Assembly: GCA_001939145.1 (NCBI GenBank)
Contig: LSRX01001160.1
Location: 125,672 to 189,671, forward strand
Length of the DNA: 64,000 nucleotides
DNA from: Symbiodinium microadriaticum
Taxonomy: Eukaryota; Sar; Dinophyceae; Suessiales; Symbiodiniaceae
Direction: 5' to 3'
The notes beneath the pieces are model-generated. The model was not told the DNA's origin. It saw only the letters and a program-made list of their open reading frames with translations, and did not search any database. The position numbers were made by a program, and so were the translations under genes. Shown piece by piece: positions 18,501-30,100 of this stretch. Numbering within the stretch: position 1 is the first letter of the stretch; each line of letters begins with the position of its first letter.

Positions 18501-21500
18501 GATACATAGATACATAGATACATAGATACATAGATACATAGATACATAGATACATAGATACATAGATACATAGATACATAGATACATAGATACATAGATA
18601 CATAGATACATAGATACATAGATACATAGATACATAGATACATAGATACATAGATACATAGATACATAGATACATAGATACATAGATACATAGATACATA
18701 GATACATAGATACATAGATACATAGATACATAGATACATAGATACATAGATACATAGATACATAGATACATAGATACATAGATACATAGATACATAGATA
18801 CATAGATACATAGATACATAGATACATAGATACATAGATACATAGATACATAGATACATAGATACATAGATACATAGATACATAGATACATAGATACATA
18901 GATACATAGATACATAGATACATAGATACATAGATACATAGATACATAGATACATAGATACATAGATACATAGATACATAGATACATAGATACATAGATA
19001 CATAGATACATAGATACATAGATACATAGATACATAGATACATAGATACATAGATACATAGATACATAGATACATAGATACATAGATACATAGATACATA
19101 GATACATAGATACATAGATACATAGATACATAGATACATAGATACATAGATACATAGATACATAGATACATAGATACATAGATACATAGATACATAGATA
19201 CATAGATACATAGATACATAGATACATAGATACATAGATACATAGATACATAGATACATAGATACATAGATACATAGATACATAGATACATAGATACATA
19301 GATACATAGATACATAGATACATAGATACATAGATACATAGATACATAGATACATAGATACATAGATACATAGATACATAGATACATAGATACATAGATA
19401 CATAGATACATAGATACATAGATACATAGATACATAGATACATAGATACATAGATACATAGATACATAGATACATAGATACATAGATACATAGATACATA
19501 GATACATAGATACATAGATACATAGATACATAGATACATAGATACATAGATACATAGATACATAGATACATAGATACATAGATACATAGATACATAGATA
19601 CATAGATACATAGATACATAGATACATAGATACATAGATACATAGATACATAGATACATAGATACATAGATACATAGATACATAGATACATAGATACATA
19701 GATACATAGATACATAGATACATAGATACATAGATACATAGATACATAGATACATAGATACATAGATACATAGATACATAGATACATAGATACATAGATA
19801 CATAGATACATAGATACATAGATACATAGATACATAGATACATAGATACATAGATACATAGATACATAGATACATAGATACATAGATACATAGATACATA
19901 GATACATAGATACATAGATACATAGATACATAGATACATAGATACATAGATACATAGATACATAGATACATAGATACATAGATACATAGATACATAGATA
20001 CATAGATACATAGATACATAGATACATAGATACATAGATACATAGATACATAGATACATAGATACATAGATACATAGATACATAGATACATAGATACATA
20101 GATACATAGATACATAGATACATAGATACATAGATACATAGATACATAGATACATAGATACATAGATACATAGATACATAGATACATAGATACATAGATA
20201 CATAGATACATAGATACATAGATACATAGATACATAGATACATAGATACATAGATACATAGATACATAGATACATAGATACATAGATACATAGATACATA
20301 GATACATAGATACATAGATACATAGATACATAGATACATAGATACATAGATACATAGATACATAGATACATAGATACATAGATACATAGATACATAGATA
20401 CATAGATACATAGATACATAGATACATAGATACATAGATACATAGATACATAGATACATAGATACATAGATACATAGATACATAGATACATAGATACATA
20501 GATACATAGATACATAGATACATAGATACATAGATACATAGATACATAGATACATAGATACATAGATACATAGATACATAGATACATAGATACATAGATA
20601 CATAGATACATAGATACATAGATACATAGATACATAGATACATAGATACATAGATACATAGATACATAGATACATAGATACATAGATACATAGATACATA
20701 GATACATAGATACATAGATACATAGATACATAGATACATAGATACATAGATACATAGATACATAGATACATAGATACATAGATACATAGATACATAGATA
20801 CATAGATACATAGATACATAGATACATAGATACATAGATACATAGATACATAGATACATAGATACATAGATACATAGATACATAGATACATAGATACATA
20901 GATACATAGATACATAGATACATAGATACATAGATACATAGATACATAGATACATAGATACATAGATACATAGATACATAGATACATAGATACATAGATA
21001 CATAGATACATAGATACATAGATACATAGATACATAGATACATAGATACATAGATACATAGATACATAGATACATAGATACATAGATACATAGATACATA
21101 GATACATAGATACATAGATACATAGATACATAGATACATAGATACATAGATACATAGATACATAGATACATAGATACATAGATACATAGATACATAGATA
21201 CATAGATACATAGATACATAGATACATAGATACATAGATACATAGATACATAGATACATAGATACATAGATACATAGATACATAGATACATAGATACATA
21301 GATACATAGATACATAGATACATAGATACATAGATACATAGATACATAGATACATAGATACATAGATACATAGATACATAGATACATAGATACATAGATA
21401 CATAGATACATAGATACATAGATACATAGATACATAGATACATAGATACATAGATACATAGATACATAGATACATAGATACATAGATACATAGATACATA

Positions 21501-23264
21501 GATACATAGATACATAGATACATAGATACATAGATACATAGATACATAGATACATAGATACATAGATACATAGATACATAGATACATAGATACATAGATA
21601 CATAGATACATAGATACATAGATACATAGATACATAGATACATAGATACATAGATACATAGATACATAGATACATAGATACATAGATACATAGATACATA
21701 GATACATAGATACATAGATACATAGATACATAGATACATAGATACATAGATACATAGATACATAGATACATAGATACATAGATACATAGATACATAGATA
21801 CATAGATACATAGATACATAGATACATAGATACATAGATACATAGATACATAGATACATAGATACATAGATACATAGATACATAGATACATAGATACATA
21901 GATACATAGATACATAGATACATAGATACATAGATACATAGATACATAGATACATAGATACATAGATACATAGATACATAGATACATAGATACATAGATA
22001 CATAGATACATAGATACATAGATACATAGATACATAGATACATAGATACATAGATACATAGATACATAGATACATAGATACATAGATACATAGATACATA
22101 GATACATAGATACATAGATACATAGATACATAGATACATAGATACATAGATACATAGATACATAGATACATAGATACATAGATACATAGATACATAGATA
22201 CATAGATACATAGATACATAGATACATAGATACATAGATACATAGATACATAGATACATAGATACATAGATACATAGATACATAGATACATAGATACATA
22301 GATACATAGATACATAGATACATAGATACATAGATACATAGATACATAGATACATAGATACATAGATACATAGATACATAGATACATAGATACATAGATA
22401 CATAGATACATAGATACATAGATACATAGATACATAGATACATAGATACATAGATACATAGATACATAGATACATAGATACATAGATACATAGATACATA
22501 GATACATAGATACATAGATACATAGATACATAGATACATAGATACATAGATACATAGATACATAGATACATAGATACATAGATACATAGATACATAGATA
22601 CATAGATACATAGATACATAGATACATAGATACATAGATACATAGATACATAGATACATAGATACATAGATACATAGATACATAGATACATAGATACATA
22701 GATACATAGATACATAGATACATAGATACATAGATACATAGATACATAGATACATAGATACATAGATACATAGATACATAGATACATAGATACATAGATA
22801 CATAGATACATAGATACATAGATACATAGATACATAGATACATAGATACATAGATACATAGATACATAGATACATAGATACATAGATACATAGATACATA
22901 GATACATAGATACATAGATACATAGATACATAGATACATAGATACATAGATACATAGATACATAGATACATAGATACATAGATACATAGATACATAGATA
23001 CATAGATACATAGATACATAGATACATAGATACATAGATACATAGATACATAGATACATAGATACATAGATACATAGATACATAGATACATAGATACATA
23101 GATACATAGATACATAGATACATAGATACATAGATACATAGATACATAGATACATAGATACATAGATACATAGATACATAGATACATAGATACATAGATA
23201 CATAGATAGATAGATACATAGATACATAGATACATAGATAGATAGATACATAGATACATAGATA
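3517..23264. repeat. Giant 8-bp tandem array (GATACATA)n, about 19.7 kb
   Basis: About 2,470 head-to-tail copies of an 8-mer, also readable as alternating GATA and CATA tetramers. I saw no variant unit until the right edge, where GATAGATA variants appear near 23207 and 23240. Because 8 is not a multiple of 3 and the minus-strand unit has no stop in any frame, all three minus frames stay open for more than 6,600 codons (period of eight residues, MYLCIYVS); these are not proteins. The plus strand is closed by TAG. The extreme uniformity argues for very recent expansion or for a consensus or gap-filled assembly. Confidence 0.97.
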
Positions 23265-23292
23265 AATATATATATATATATATATATATATC
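23265..23292. repeat. TA dinucleotide run at the array edge
   Basis: A short TA run links the 8-bp array to repeat copy 2. In copy 1 the equivalent place holds TATC repeats and then TA, so the microsatellite beside the shared segment differs in type and orientation between the copies. Confidence 0.9.
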
Positions 23293-23559
23293 TGTATGTG
23301 TGTGCAGGCTCGGTAAAAGGCTTCAACTGAGCAGCGCAGAATAAATAGCACATTAAGATCTTGAGCATGACTTGCCCATGTTCAGCCCTATTCGGATTGG
23401 TTCGGCACCCTTCCACCAGCTCGGCACACAAATCCAGAGCAAAACCCTTTTGTGACCAGGGGACGTGGGAAAGCGCCGCGATCCGACCACGATGGGTTTT
23501 CGCTCCACCTGAACACCTGCGCTTCTCTGATTCGAAATGCTCGACAAGTCCTACTCTCA

Positions 23560-25012
23560 CAAGGCATGCAGGCATGCCTTGACCAGAAAAGAAGTCCAGG
23601 AACCTCGTGCAACTCAGAACGGCCAGACACATGAGCCCATCTGGCACGAAGATCGAGGATTCTGACAGATGCAGCACATAGCTACAGTTGCTGTCTGGGA
23701 CTCCGGGCGCCTGGCTGAGTTGCATCCACAGTGGCGCTCATGAGGACCAAGCGCCTCGATCCACTCGGAGGACGTGAGCAAGCGCCTCTCTGCGTGCCGC
23801 TCTTCGTCGACGCCGAGCTGCGGGCAGTGATGGATTCTTCTCGAGGCTTCTCTTCAGGAGCAAGCACAGGAGGTCCTGATACGAAAATGTGCTCGAAACA
23901 GGGCGACGACAGCGGCAACACCCAGGTCGTGGGTAATCACGGTCCATGTCCAGATCTCTTTCATGGATCTCGTCAAGCACAATGTGCGTGTAGTGGCGCA
24001 GAGCCTCGGAGCGGCAAATCCCGTCTCCAAGATCTGAAGAACCATGACTTGAGAACGAGCGCCTGCGGGCGATGAGCCAGGTACATTAGCAGCCACCCTG
24101 TTTGCACGGCTCATCACAAAAACATCCACCCTGCAGCCTGGCCTGTGGTGACAAAAGACAGGCGCGTCGATTCTGAAACCTCCCGAGACACCGAATGTGC
24201 TGCCGCACTGACCGGAAGGGCAGCCGCATGGGTTCGGCCAAACCAAAGAGAGAAACCAAAGGAAACGCGAGTCAGCCTCGACGCCCAAGAAGATACATAA
24301 ATGCTGCACTGCGGTTTGGCACTGGTTTGGCCATGCCTACTGCTTTGTGCTGCCAATTTGAATAGGAAGTGGCGGAGGAATCGGAGGAAGGCGAAGCGAC
24401 AGTCGAAGCGAAGGCAACGCACCCCAGGCGCCTTTCCATCCATGGCGACTCGGTAGCCTGGACAGGTCAACATCGACGGGAAACGACGGGCCGTGATTTG
24501 CCTTGCTGAAACATGCCCCAAATCTTGGCTGCTCGCATAAATTTTATAATGACGATACCATGAACCTAGGTTGTCGATCCTAGACCATAGGGAAGGTTTG
24601 GGAATTCTGCTGAGCCGTCCGCCAACGGTTTCGCCGACCGCCTCTTGGCACTGGGATGCGACACCTCGGGCGGCGGCGCTGCAGAGCATGAGTCGAAACG
24701 AAAAACGCGGTTCGTTTGCTGTCCAACCATCTTGATTGCCGGGCTCCGCGCGCTGTGCCAGGGAAATGGCCGCAATGCGTCGCGGCTGGGTAACAGCCTC
24801 TGCCACACTCATGCCCTCTTCTCTTGGGATTGTCGTTGGCGTGGGGTCACACTCATTCGTCGTTTACAGCCCCGAATGCAGACCTTGCGCATGACTGTTT
24901 CAGGCATTTTCTGGTAAGTTGCTCTTTTGGAAATTGCCGTGTTTTTGGGTTTACAGCAGTCTGTCTTGAGGCTTGGCGCCATCCCTTCTAGAATGCGGTT
25001 ACTAGCCCGGGA
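23560..25012 (-). CDS. DEAH-box RNA helicase, exons with motifs Ia to III (copy 2)
   Basis: Minus-strand exons of a superfamily 2 DExH RNA helicase, read in order: about 25012-24982 (Ser, then RILEGM, proposed to complete Walker A), 24815-24752 (motif Ia, TQPRRIAAISLAQ), 24664-24609 (RVASQ to GETVGGRLS), about 24190-24141 (TRLSFVTTG), about 24028-23945 (GDGICRSEALRHY, then LDEIHERDLDM, motif II with Walker B Asp-Glu), 23875-23826 (LLCLLLKRSLEKNPSL), 23754 to about 23725 (RLVLMSATVDA, motif III), and probably about 23608-23560 (RFLDFFSG). Three introns can be placed exactly. The joint between the TTG exon and the DEIH exon is unresolved and may hide a one-base frame break. RecA2 and the helicase-associated C-terminal domains are not in the window. 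The subfamily cannot be named from what is visible. Confidence 0.7.
23755..23825 (-). other. 71-nt GC-AG intron in the helicase gene
   Basis: Minus strand: exon ..CCATCACT, intron GCCCGCAGC to GGATCGAG, next exon GCGCTTGGTC. Splicing gives NPSL-RLVLMSATVDA, a standard lead-in to motif III. Equivalent in copy 1: 1057-1127. Confidence 0.75.
23876..23944 (-). other. 69-nt intron bounded by GGACC direct repeats
   Basis: Minus strand: exon ..GACATG, intron starting GACCGTGATT and ending TATCAG, next exon GACCTCCTG. The pentamer GGACC is present at both junctions, so the exact cut is ambiguous within it; the AG acceptor implies a GA donor. Splicing gives ..DLDM-DLLCLLLKR... Equivalent in copy 1: 1178-1246. 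Confidence 0.65.
24665..24751 (-). other. 87-nt GC-AG intron in the helicase gene
   Basis: On the minus strand the exon ends CTGGCACAGC, the intron starts GCGCGGAG and ends CCCGAG, and the next exon starts GTGTCGCA. Joining gives ..LAQ-R-VASQCQ.., which is what DEAH helicases have after motif Ia; unspliced, the frame runs through non-family residues. The same intron occurs at 1967-2053 in copy 1. Confidence 0.7.
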
Positions 25013-25359
25013 CTGCTCCTTCACCTGGCAGTAATTCTTCCAGGTACAAGCTGCAAAGAAAGGAAACGGGATATCAGATTCAGTGGGGAAAGCTTACCCA
25101 AATGCAGCCGAACCTCGTCAAAATTCCGTTGTTTTCATAGTTTAAAGGGTTTACGAAAGGACTGAAGCTTGAACCCTAAACCAACACATCTGAAGGCTTT
25201 TCAAAGCACTCGAAACAAAGGATTCTACGTTAAATGGAGCATGTCATGTCTTATTACGAAACAAGGGATTTGGCGGATTTGGTCACCGCAACCATCTGAT
25301 CAGATTTCAACGTCGCGCCTAAGCATTCTTGCCTTGGTAGCGTGCGGTTGCGTATGTTG

Positions 25360-25440
25360 GATTTAGGGATACTTCGGGTCCTTAGGTTTCTGGGGCTTTG
25401 TGGGGTTTAGAGGGCTTGGGGTTAGGTTTTAGGTTTGGTG
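25360..25440. repeat. Degenerate telomere-like tract (copy 2)
   Basis: Copy of the tract at 2662-2742 inside the long direct repeat; imperfect TTTAGGG-like units. Confidence 0.7.
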
Positions 25441-25613
25441 CTCGAGGGTCCGGTCAGTATCGCTGAGCTCCCAAGTTGTAAATTTTCTCTCTCTCTGAAA
25501 GAACGCCTGCGGTACGCGGTCATGTGATTCACATGTTCAAGTGAAAATGAGTGCAAGGTAAAATAAAGCAATGATCACAAATACGATATGCAACATGGAG
25601 AAATCGTAAACAC

Positions 25614-26160
25614 AAGTGCAGCTTGAATCCTAGGGATGCCCAAGCAACCCATAGACGAGACTGAGACAAGTTCTACGCTCCGTGGAAGCGCACAGACTAA
25701 CGTGAGCCTCTTTTGCCACTACCGGTGGAGCGGTGTGGTCTCGTACCAACCTGCTTGTACGGCGAACTGGTCAGTGCTCAGAACTTCCTCCGGGCGGGTG
25801 TGGAGGGAAGTGCAAAACTCGGTTTTCAGCAGCTGCTTCTTCCTAACAGGTGTTTGTACCTAACTGGTGACAAAAACAGAAGACTTCCCTAGCCTCCTCT
25901 GCCTTTCTGGTGGGCTTGTCGCGCCACACGTTGGAAGCCGAGCCGCTAGCCCTTTCTTCGCTAACGGGTGGCCAGAAATTCTAGGCCGGCGTGTATCCAG
26001 CCCCTGGCTCTCCCTGTCGTTCTGTATCCTCCTCGCCAGGTAGATCTTCTCCCGAGTGGTTTCTTCTTGCTCGTCCCAGCTGGTGGCATGCTGCAGACAC
26101 CTTAGCCTGCTGGATAGCCGCCCAGAGAACCCAATGGTCCGTCCATTCAGGAAAGCGCCT
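25614..26160. other. Intron or intergenic DNA, no gene seen
   Basis: Unique to the right flank of copy 2. A plus-strand open frame of 75 codons at 25636-25863 has no recognisable domain and no compositional support. C/T-rich stretches occur but I see no coding signal. Confidence 0.4.
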
Positions 26161-26170
26161 CTAGATAATC

Positions 26171-26242
26171 AACTCTACATAGAGTTTATAGTCCTTAAGA
26201 TCATCGACCCTAATCTGGGTCGATTACGTTCCTTAGTTAAGG
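26171..26242. repeat. Cluster of three short palindromes
   Basis: Three inverted repeats in 72 bp: AACTCTA-CA-TAGAGTT (26171-26186), TCGACCC-TAATCT-GGGTCGA (26204-26223), and CCTTA-GT-TAAGG (26231-26242). They are perfect in the stem. A TA microsatellite follows at about 26265-26296. Function unknown; they could mark a small inverted-repeat element. Confidence 0.75.
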
Positions 26243-26355
26243 TTCCTTAATTTCATATATCATGCACATATACATACATATATATATATATATATCTAAA
26301 TACACATGCATTTATCATTCACGACCGAGTATATACATGCATTTTTACGTGCATG

Positions 26356-26375
26356 AGGAGCGATCGATCGCTCCT
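26356..26375. repeat. Perfect 20-bp palindrome
   Basis: AGGAGCGATCGATCGCTCCT is fully self-complementary with no loop. It lies in a stretch unusually rich in ATGCAT and TGCATG words (26310-26510), which are themselves palindromic. Confidence 0.85.
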
Positions 26376-27129
26376 AGCGTCCCAGCATGTATGATTCGAA
26401 ACAATGCATGATCACGAATGCATGCAGGAGTGTCTTCTATAATCTCCTATATGATAATTTGTCGAAACATCGACTGATCTAGGGGCATGATTTTTATGCA
26501 TGCACGTGCTGGTCGTGCAGGAGAGGAGAGTTGAATTGCATGTCATTGTGCATCCCTCCGATATTTGCTTTTTCGGCTCAAGCTCAGGGCACGTGTATAT
26601 GGAAGGCAGAAGAAAACCTGCCGACAGAGTTTTTGCCCCTGCAAGCAATGGTTGCAGAGAGGAGATCGAGCTGCATAGACCTGCGGCATCGCTCAAGATC
26701 GAGATCGCCACGTCTGGTTCGCCAGGAATGGCGATGGTGTTGGAAAAGTTGTTGGTCGGAGAGAAGCAGCGACTTGCATGCAGACGGTTTTAACATGCCA
26801 GGTGTGAAACCGTTTTATATTGCTTTCGTGGCCAGGATCTGGTACTGGATATGGTGGAGACATCCCCGTGATGACTGAGCCGTCCAAATGCGTGGTGCGA
26901 CCTGTAATTGAGATTTCCAAGGGGGTCCAGCGAGCCGCACCCATGGAATCATGAATATGCAGCAGATCGATCCCAAAAGGGAACGAAGCAAAACAAAAAC
27001 TGCTTCAGTGCCTGAACTGGGTCTGCATGGCAATCCTGCATTTGACTTATAGATTTTCGGCTCGAGCTTCTAATAGCTTTGCAAGGAGGATCGAGCTCAT
27101 CGGCATGTCGTTGCAGACCAATACGTCGC
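26376..27129. other. Intron or intergenic DNA, no gene seen
   Basis: Overlapping open frames exist on both strands at 26412-26944, but none has a recognisable motif. The CATT-rich composition that marks the neighbouring retroelement is absent here, which helps place the element edge near 27130-27190. Confidence 0.4.
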
Positions 27130-27132
27130 CGG

Positions 27133-30100
27133 TTAAGCCCCGGTTCGGTTTATGTATTCGCAGCTGCCACATGTTGAGCAAGATATAAATGGATTATATT
27201 CTATATAATCCAAATGTAAAAGCATAGGAAAATGTATAAATGGAATTGATGCACACACTCGCTCACACTCGGACATCACTTCATTTTCACTGCCGGGAAT
27301 GCGATCCATTGGAATGTAATGATCGACCGACTTGGTCGGTGCGATTAATGGATCGGCATGTTTCTTCCCCAAGCTGAAATCTGGCAGTGAATGGAAGTGA
27401 GTCGCGCAGCAATTCCTCCAAATGAAAACGTGTGACTCGCTGGAAAACACTGCAAGTGCTACAAAGCTGCCCCAAGAATGGAGCAGTTCGGAAGCTGAAA
27501 AAAAGGCTTCCACGACTTCGGAGAAATGGCCAGCTGGGGTGCTGCTCCCCAAAGCTGTCGCAATGTAAATCGTCGTCGAAACGATGGCTGCCACCTGGAA
27601 GGCAGGAGGCTTCCAGCGACTCAAATAATCCGCCTCAACATTCTTGTCACCTGGTATATGCTGAACATCCAGATGAATACCTGTAAAACTGGAAAGTAGG
27701 GCCAACCTCTGTACAAATGCAGCAAATGGCCATGAAGTGGTGAACATCTTGTTTGATGCAGATTCCGCGCCAGAGTTGTCACACCATGTACGAAGTTTCA
27801 GCGAAAGCCGGCACATGGGATGCAATGTACTGAGCAGCCATACGAGTGCAATTTGTCCAAGGCACTCGTAACAACTGATGTCTTTGTGAGCCTCAGATTT
27901 CAAAGGCAGGTCTGCAAATGCAAAATCTGAAACTGAAAAGCACTCAGAGAACCAAAATTCGCCAGAGGGAAATGTAATGTAACCACCAATCGCAAATGTA
28001 GAACCGTTGCCCATGGCATCAGCAGCAGCTTCCACCTGTAACGGCTGCTGGGGGCGAAGGCTTCGCCAGAGAGGTGGAAGTTTGGCCCATCCAAGCCAGA
28101 AATGTAGGAGGTCTCTGGAGGCATGGGACAGAGCACGACGTTTAGAAGCAGGATCAGAAATGCGAAGCCAAATGTCCTTGTCGCCAAGATTACAGTTTAA
28201 CAATTCCTTCTTGGAATGCACTTTGCGGTGGCGAACTGCCAGAACACGGCTGCCAATGGACCTGGCACCTCCAGGTGGTAGTCTCACCAAATGCAAAGTG
28301 TTACTGAGGCACTCCACGAAGCACTGCCAGTCACCTTGCCTCAGACTGAAGTTTGTAGCCCTTGGTGTGCGCAGGTCCTGATACAAGGCGCGCGACCAAG
28401 GTTTAGCTAATGGAAAAAGTTTGAACAACCATTGCAACATACCGCAAATTTTGCTCAATGTCTGGCGGTCAGTGTACTTGCCGCGCAAGGCCAATGAAAT
28501 GCACTCGGCCAACTTCTGCAACTTGTCTGTGGGAATGGAAACACAGCCCATGTCAAAGTCCAATTCCCAACCAATCCAACGAATGCAGCAGCCAAACTGT
28601 AGCTTCTTCCAACATAATGGAATGCCAAAAGCACCACAAAAGCATAAGGTAATGCAAAGAGACATCTCTGCAACTGTAGCCGACTGATAACCAAGAAAGT
28701 CATCAACATATAATGCAAGGAAATGAGAAATATAAATAAGCCGATGCAATGCTCGCACAAAAAATGCACCGAGGCGAGCAAACCAGAATGCACTGAAAGC
28801 TGCCCCAAATGGACAGACCTTGTAGAAAAAGAACTTCGGGCCCACTCGAACGCCAAGCAACCCTTGTTCGGACTCGCGCACTCTCCTGGACTTATGAGCC
28901 GATTTCACATCAATGGACCATGCTGCCACAGGCTCGTGCCGACCGCGCAGTGGCCATGAACACTGAACAGATTGCAGTGTGGGTAATGAAGTCCTTTCCG
29001 GAATGAGACATGCAGAATTCGTGCCACATATGGACGAGTCCACAACGAGTCGTGGCTTGCGACCTGCGGAATGGACGATGTTCAGTTTCCCCACTGCCAC
29101 ATTGGGCCAGATCTTTCTAGCATCCTCCAATGAATCAATGCAGCGAAGCCAACCGCTGTCCACTTCAATTTGAATCAACTCCTCGAGGAGGAGTGGATCC
29201 GCTTCGGCCCCCTGCCAATTTTCCATAGAAATGGACAGGGAATCCTCTTCCACAGCACGACAGGATGGCGCGAAACACCCTGACAATGGAATATCTCGTT
29301 TAAAGCCTGTGGGTACACCTTGAAGGAATGCACCAAACAGCGACATATCACAATCATGCAAGGATGTAGAAAGTGCTGACAGCGCACGTAGGCAGTACGG
29401 TTGGTCGACAGGAATGGACCAATCAACCTCGCTGCAGTCATGTGCCCGTAACCAGTCACCAAAAATGCATTGTAGCTGCGATATGTCCTCTGACGAAAAG
29501 ATGCTCGTCTCCGATGGAGACAGTAACCTCGACCTGAGGCGAGAGGGCAAATGTGAGTCGCCACAAAAGGACATCAATGCATGGCGAAGATCTCTCATAA
29601 TGTTCTTGCCTTCTCGTTCCTTGCCGCTCCAGTCAGGACGACTATGTAAACCCCCACCATCGACCCATGCATGTGGTGGGTCGTCAACTGACTTACATGG
29701 AATGGCGTTCCAGGCATCCTGAACAGAAAATGTAACATCATGTACTCCTGCAACGCCGTCAACAGACAGGAAAAGTTTGCCAAAGGCCTCGACCAATGGA
29801 ACTGGATATTCTGGAGTGCCTGAAACATGAATGCTTTGTTTGCACGTGCACACCTCACCCAAGGAGGCAAAGGCTTCCGAGGAGGATACCATAATCCACG
29901 GGCGACCTTCAGAGCCCTGAAATGCACACGGGGGAATCTGGACCACATGACGAAAACCTGTCGCTACGCAGTGAATGAAAAGCGGGGGGTCGTACCAGCA
30001 CCTGTCCCAAGCAGAGATATCCAAATGCACAGTCGTCCCACACGAAAAAGCAAGCTTGCAAAGCTGTAGCACCCAACCATTGTGCTCTGCAGTCCACTTT

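Larger units (their letters stand above)
23293..25613. repeat. Long direct repeat, copy 2
   Basis: Second copy of 595-2915, with a constant 22698-bp offset. The right edge is at 25613, after which the sequence is unrelated to 2916 onwards. Because the motif I exon of the same helicase lies downstream on the plus axis (43.7 kb), this is the copy that fits into a continuous minus-strand gene. Confidence 0.95.

Noticed and set aside
3367-23725. Three overlapping minus-strand open frames of over 6,600 codons
   Set aside because: They are translations of the 8-bp array in all three frames; the repeat lacks stops on that strand. No protein evidence.
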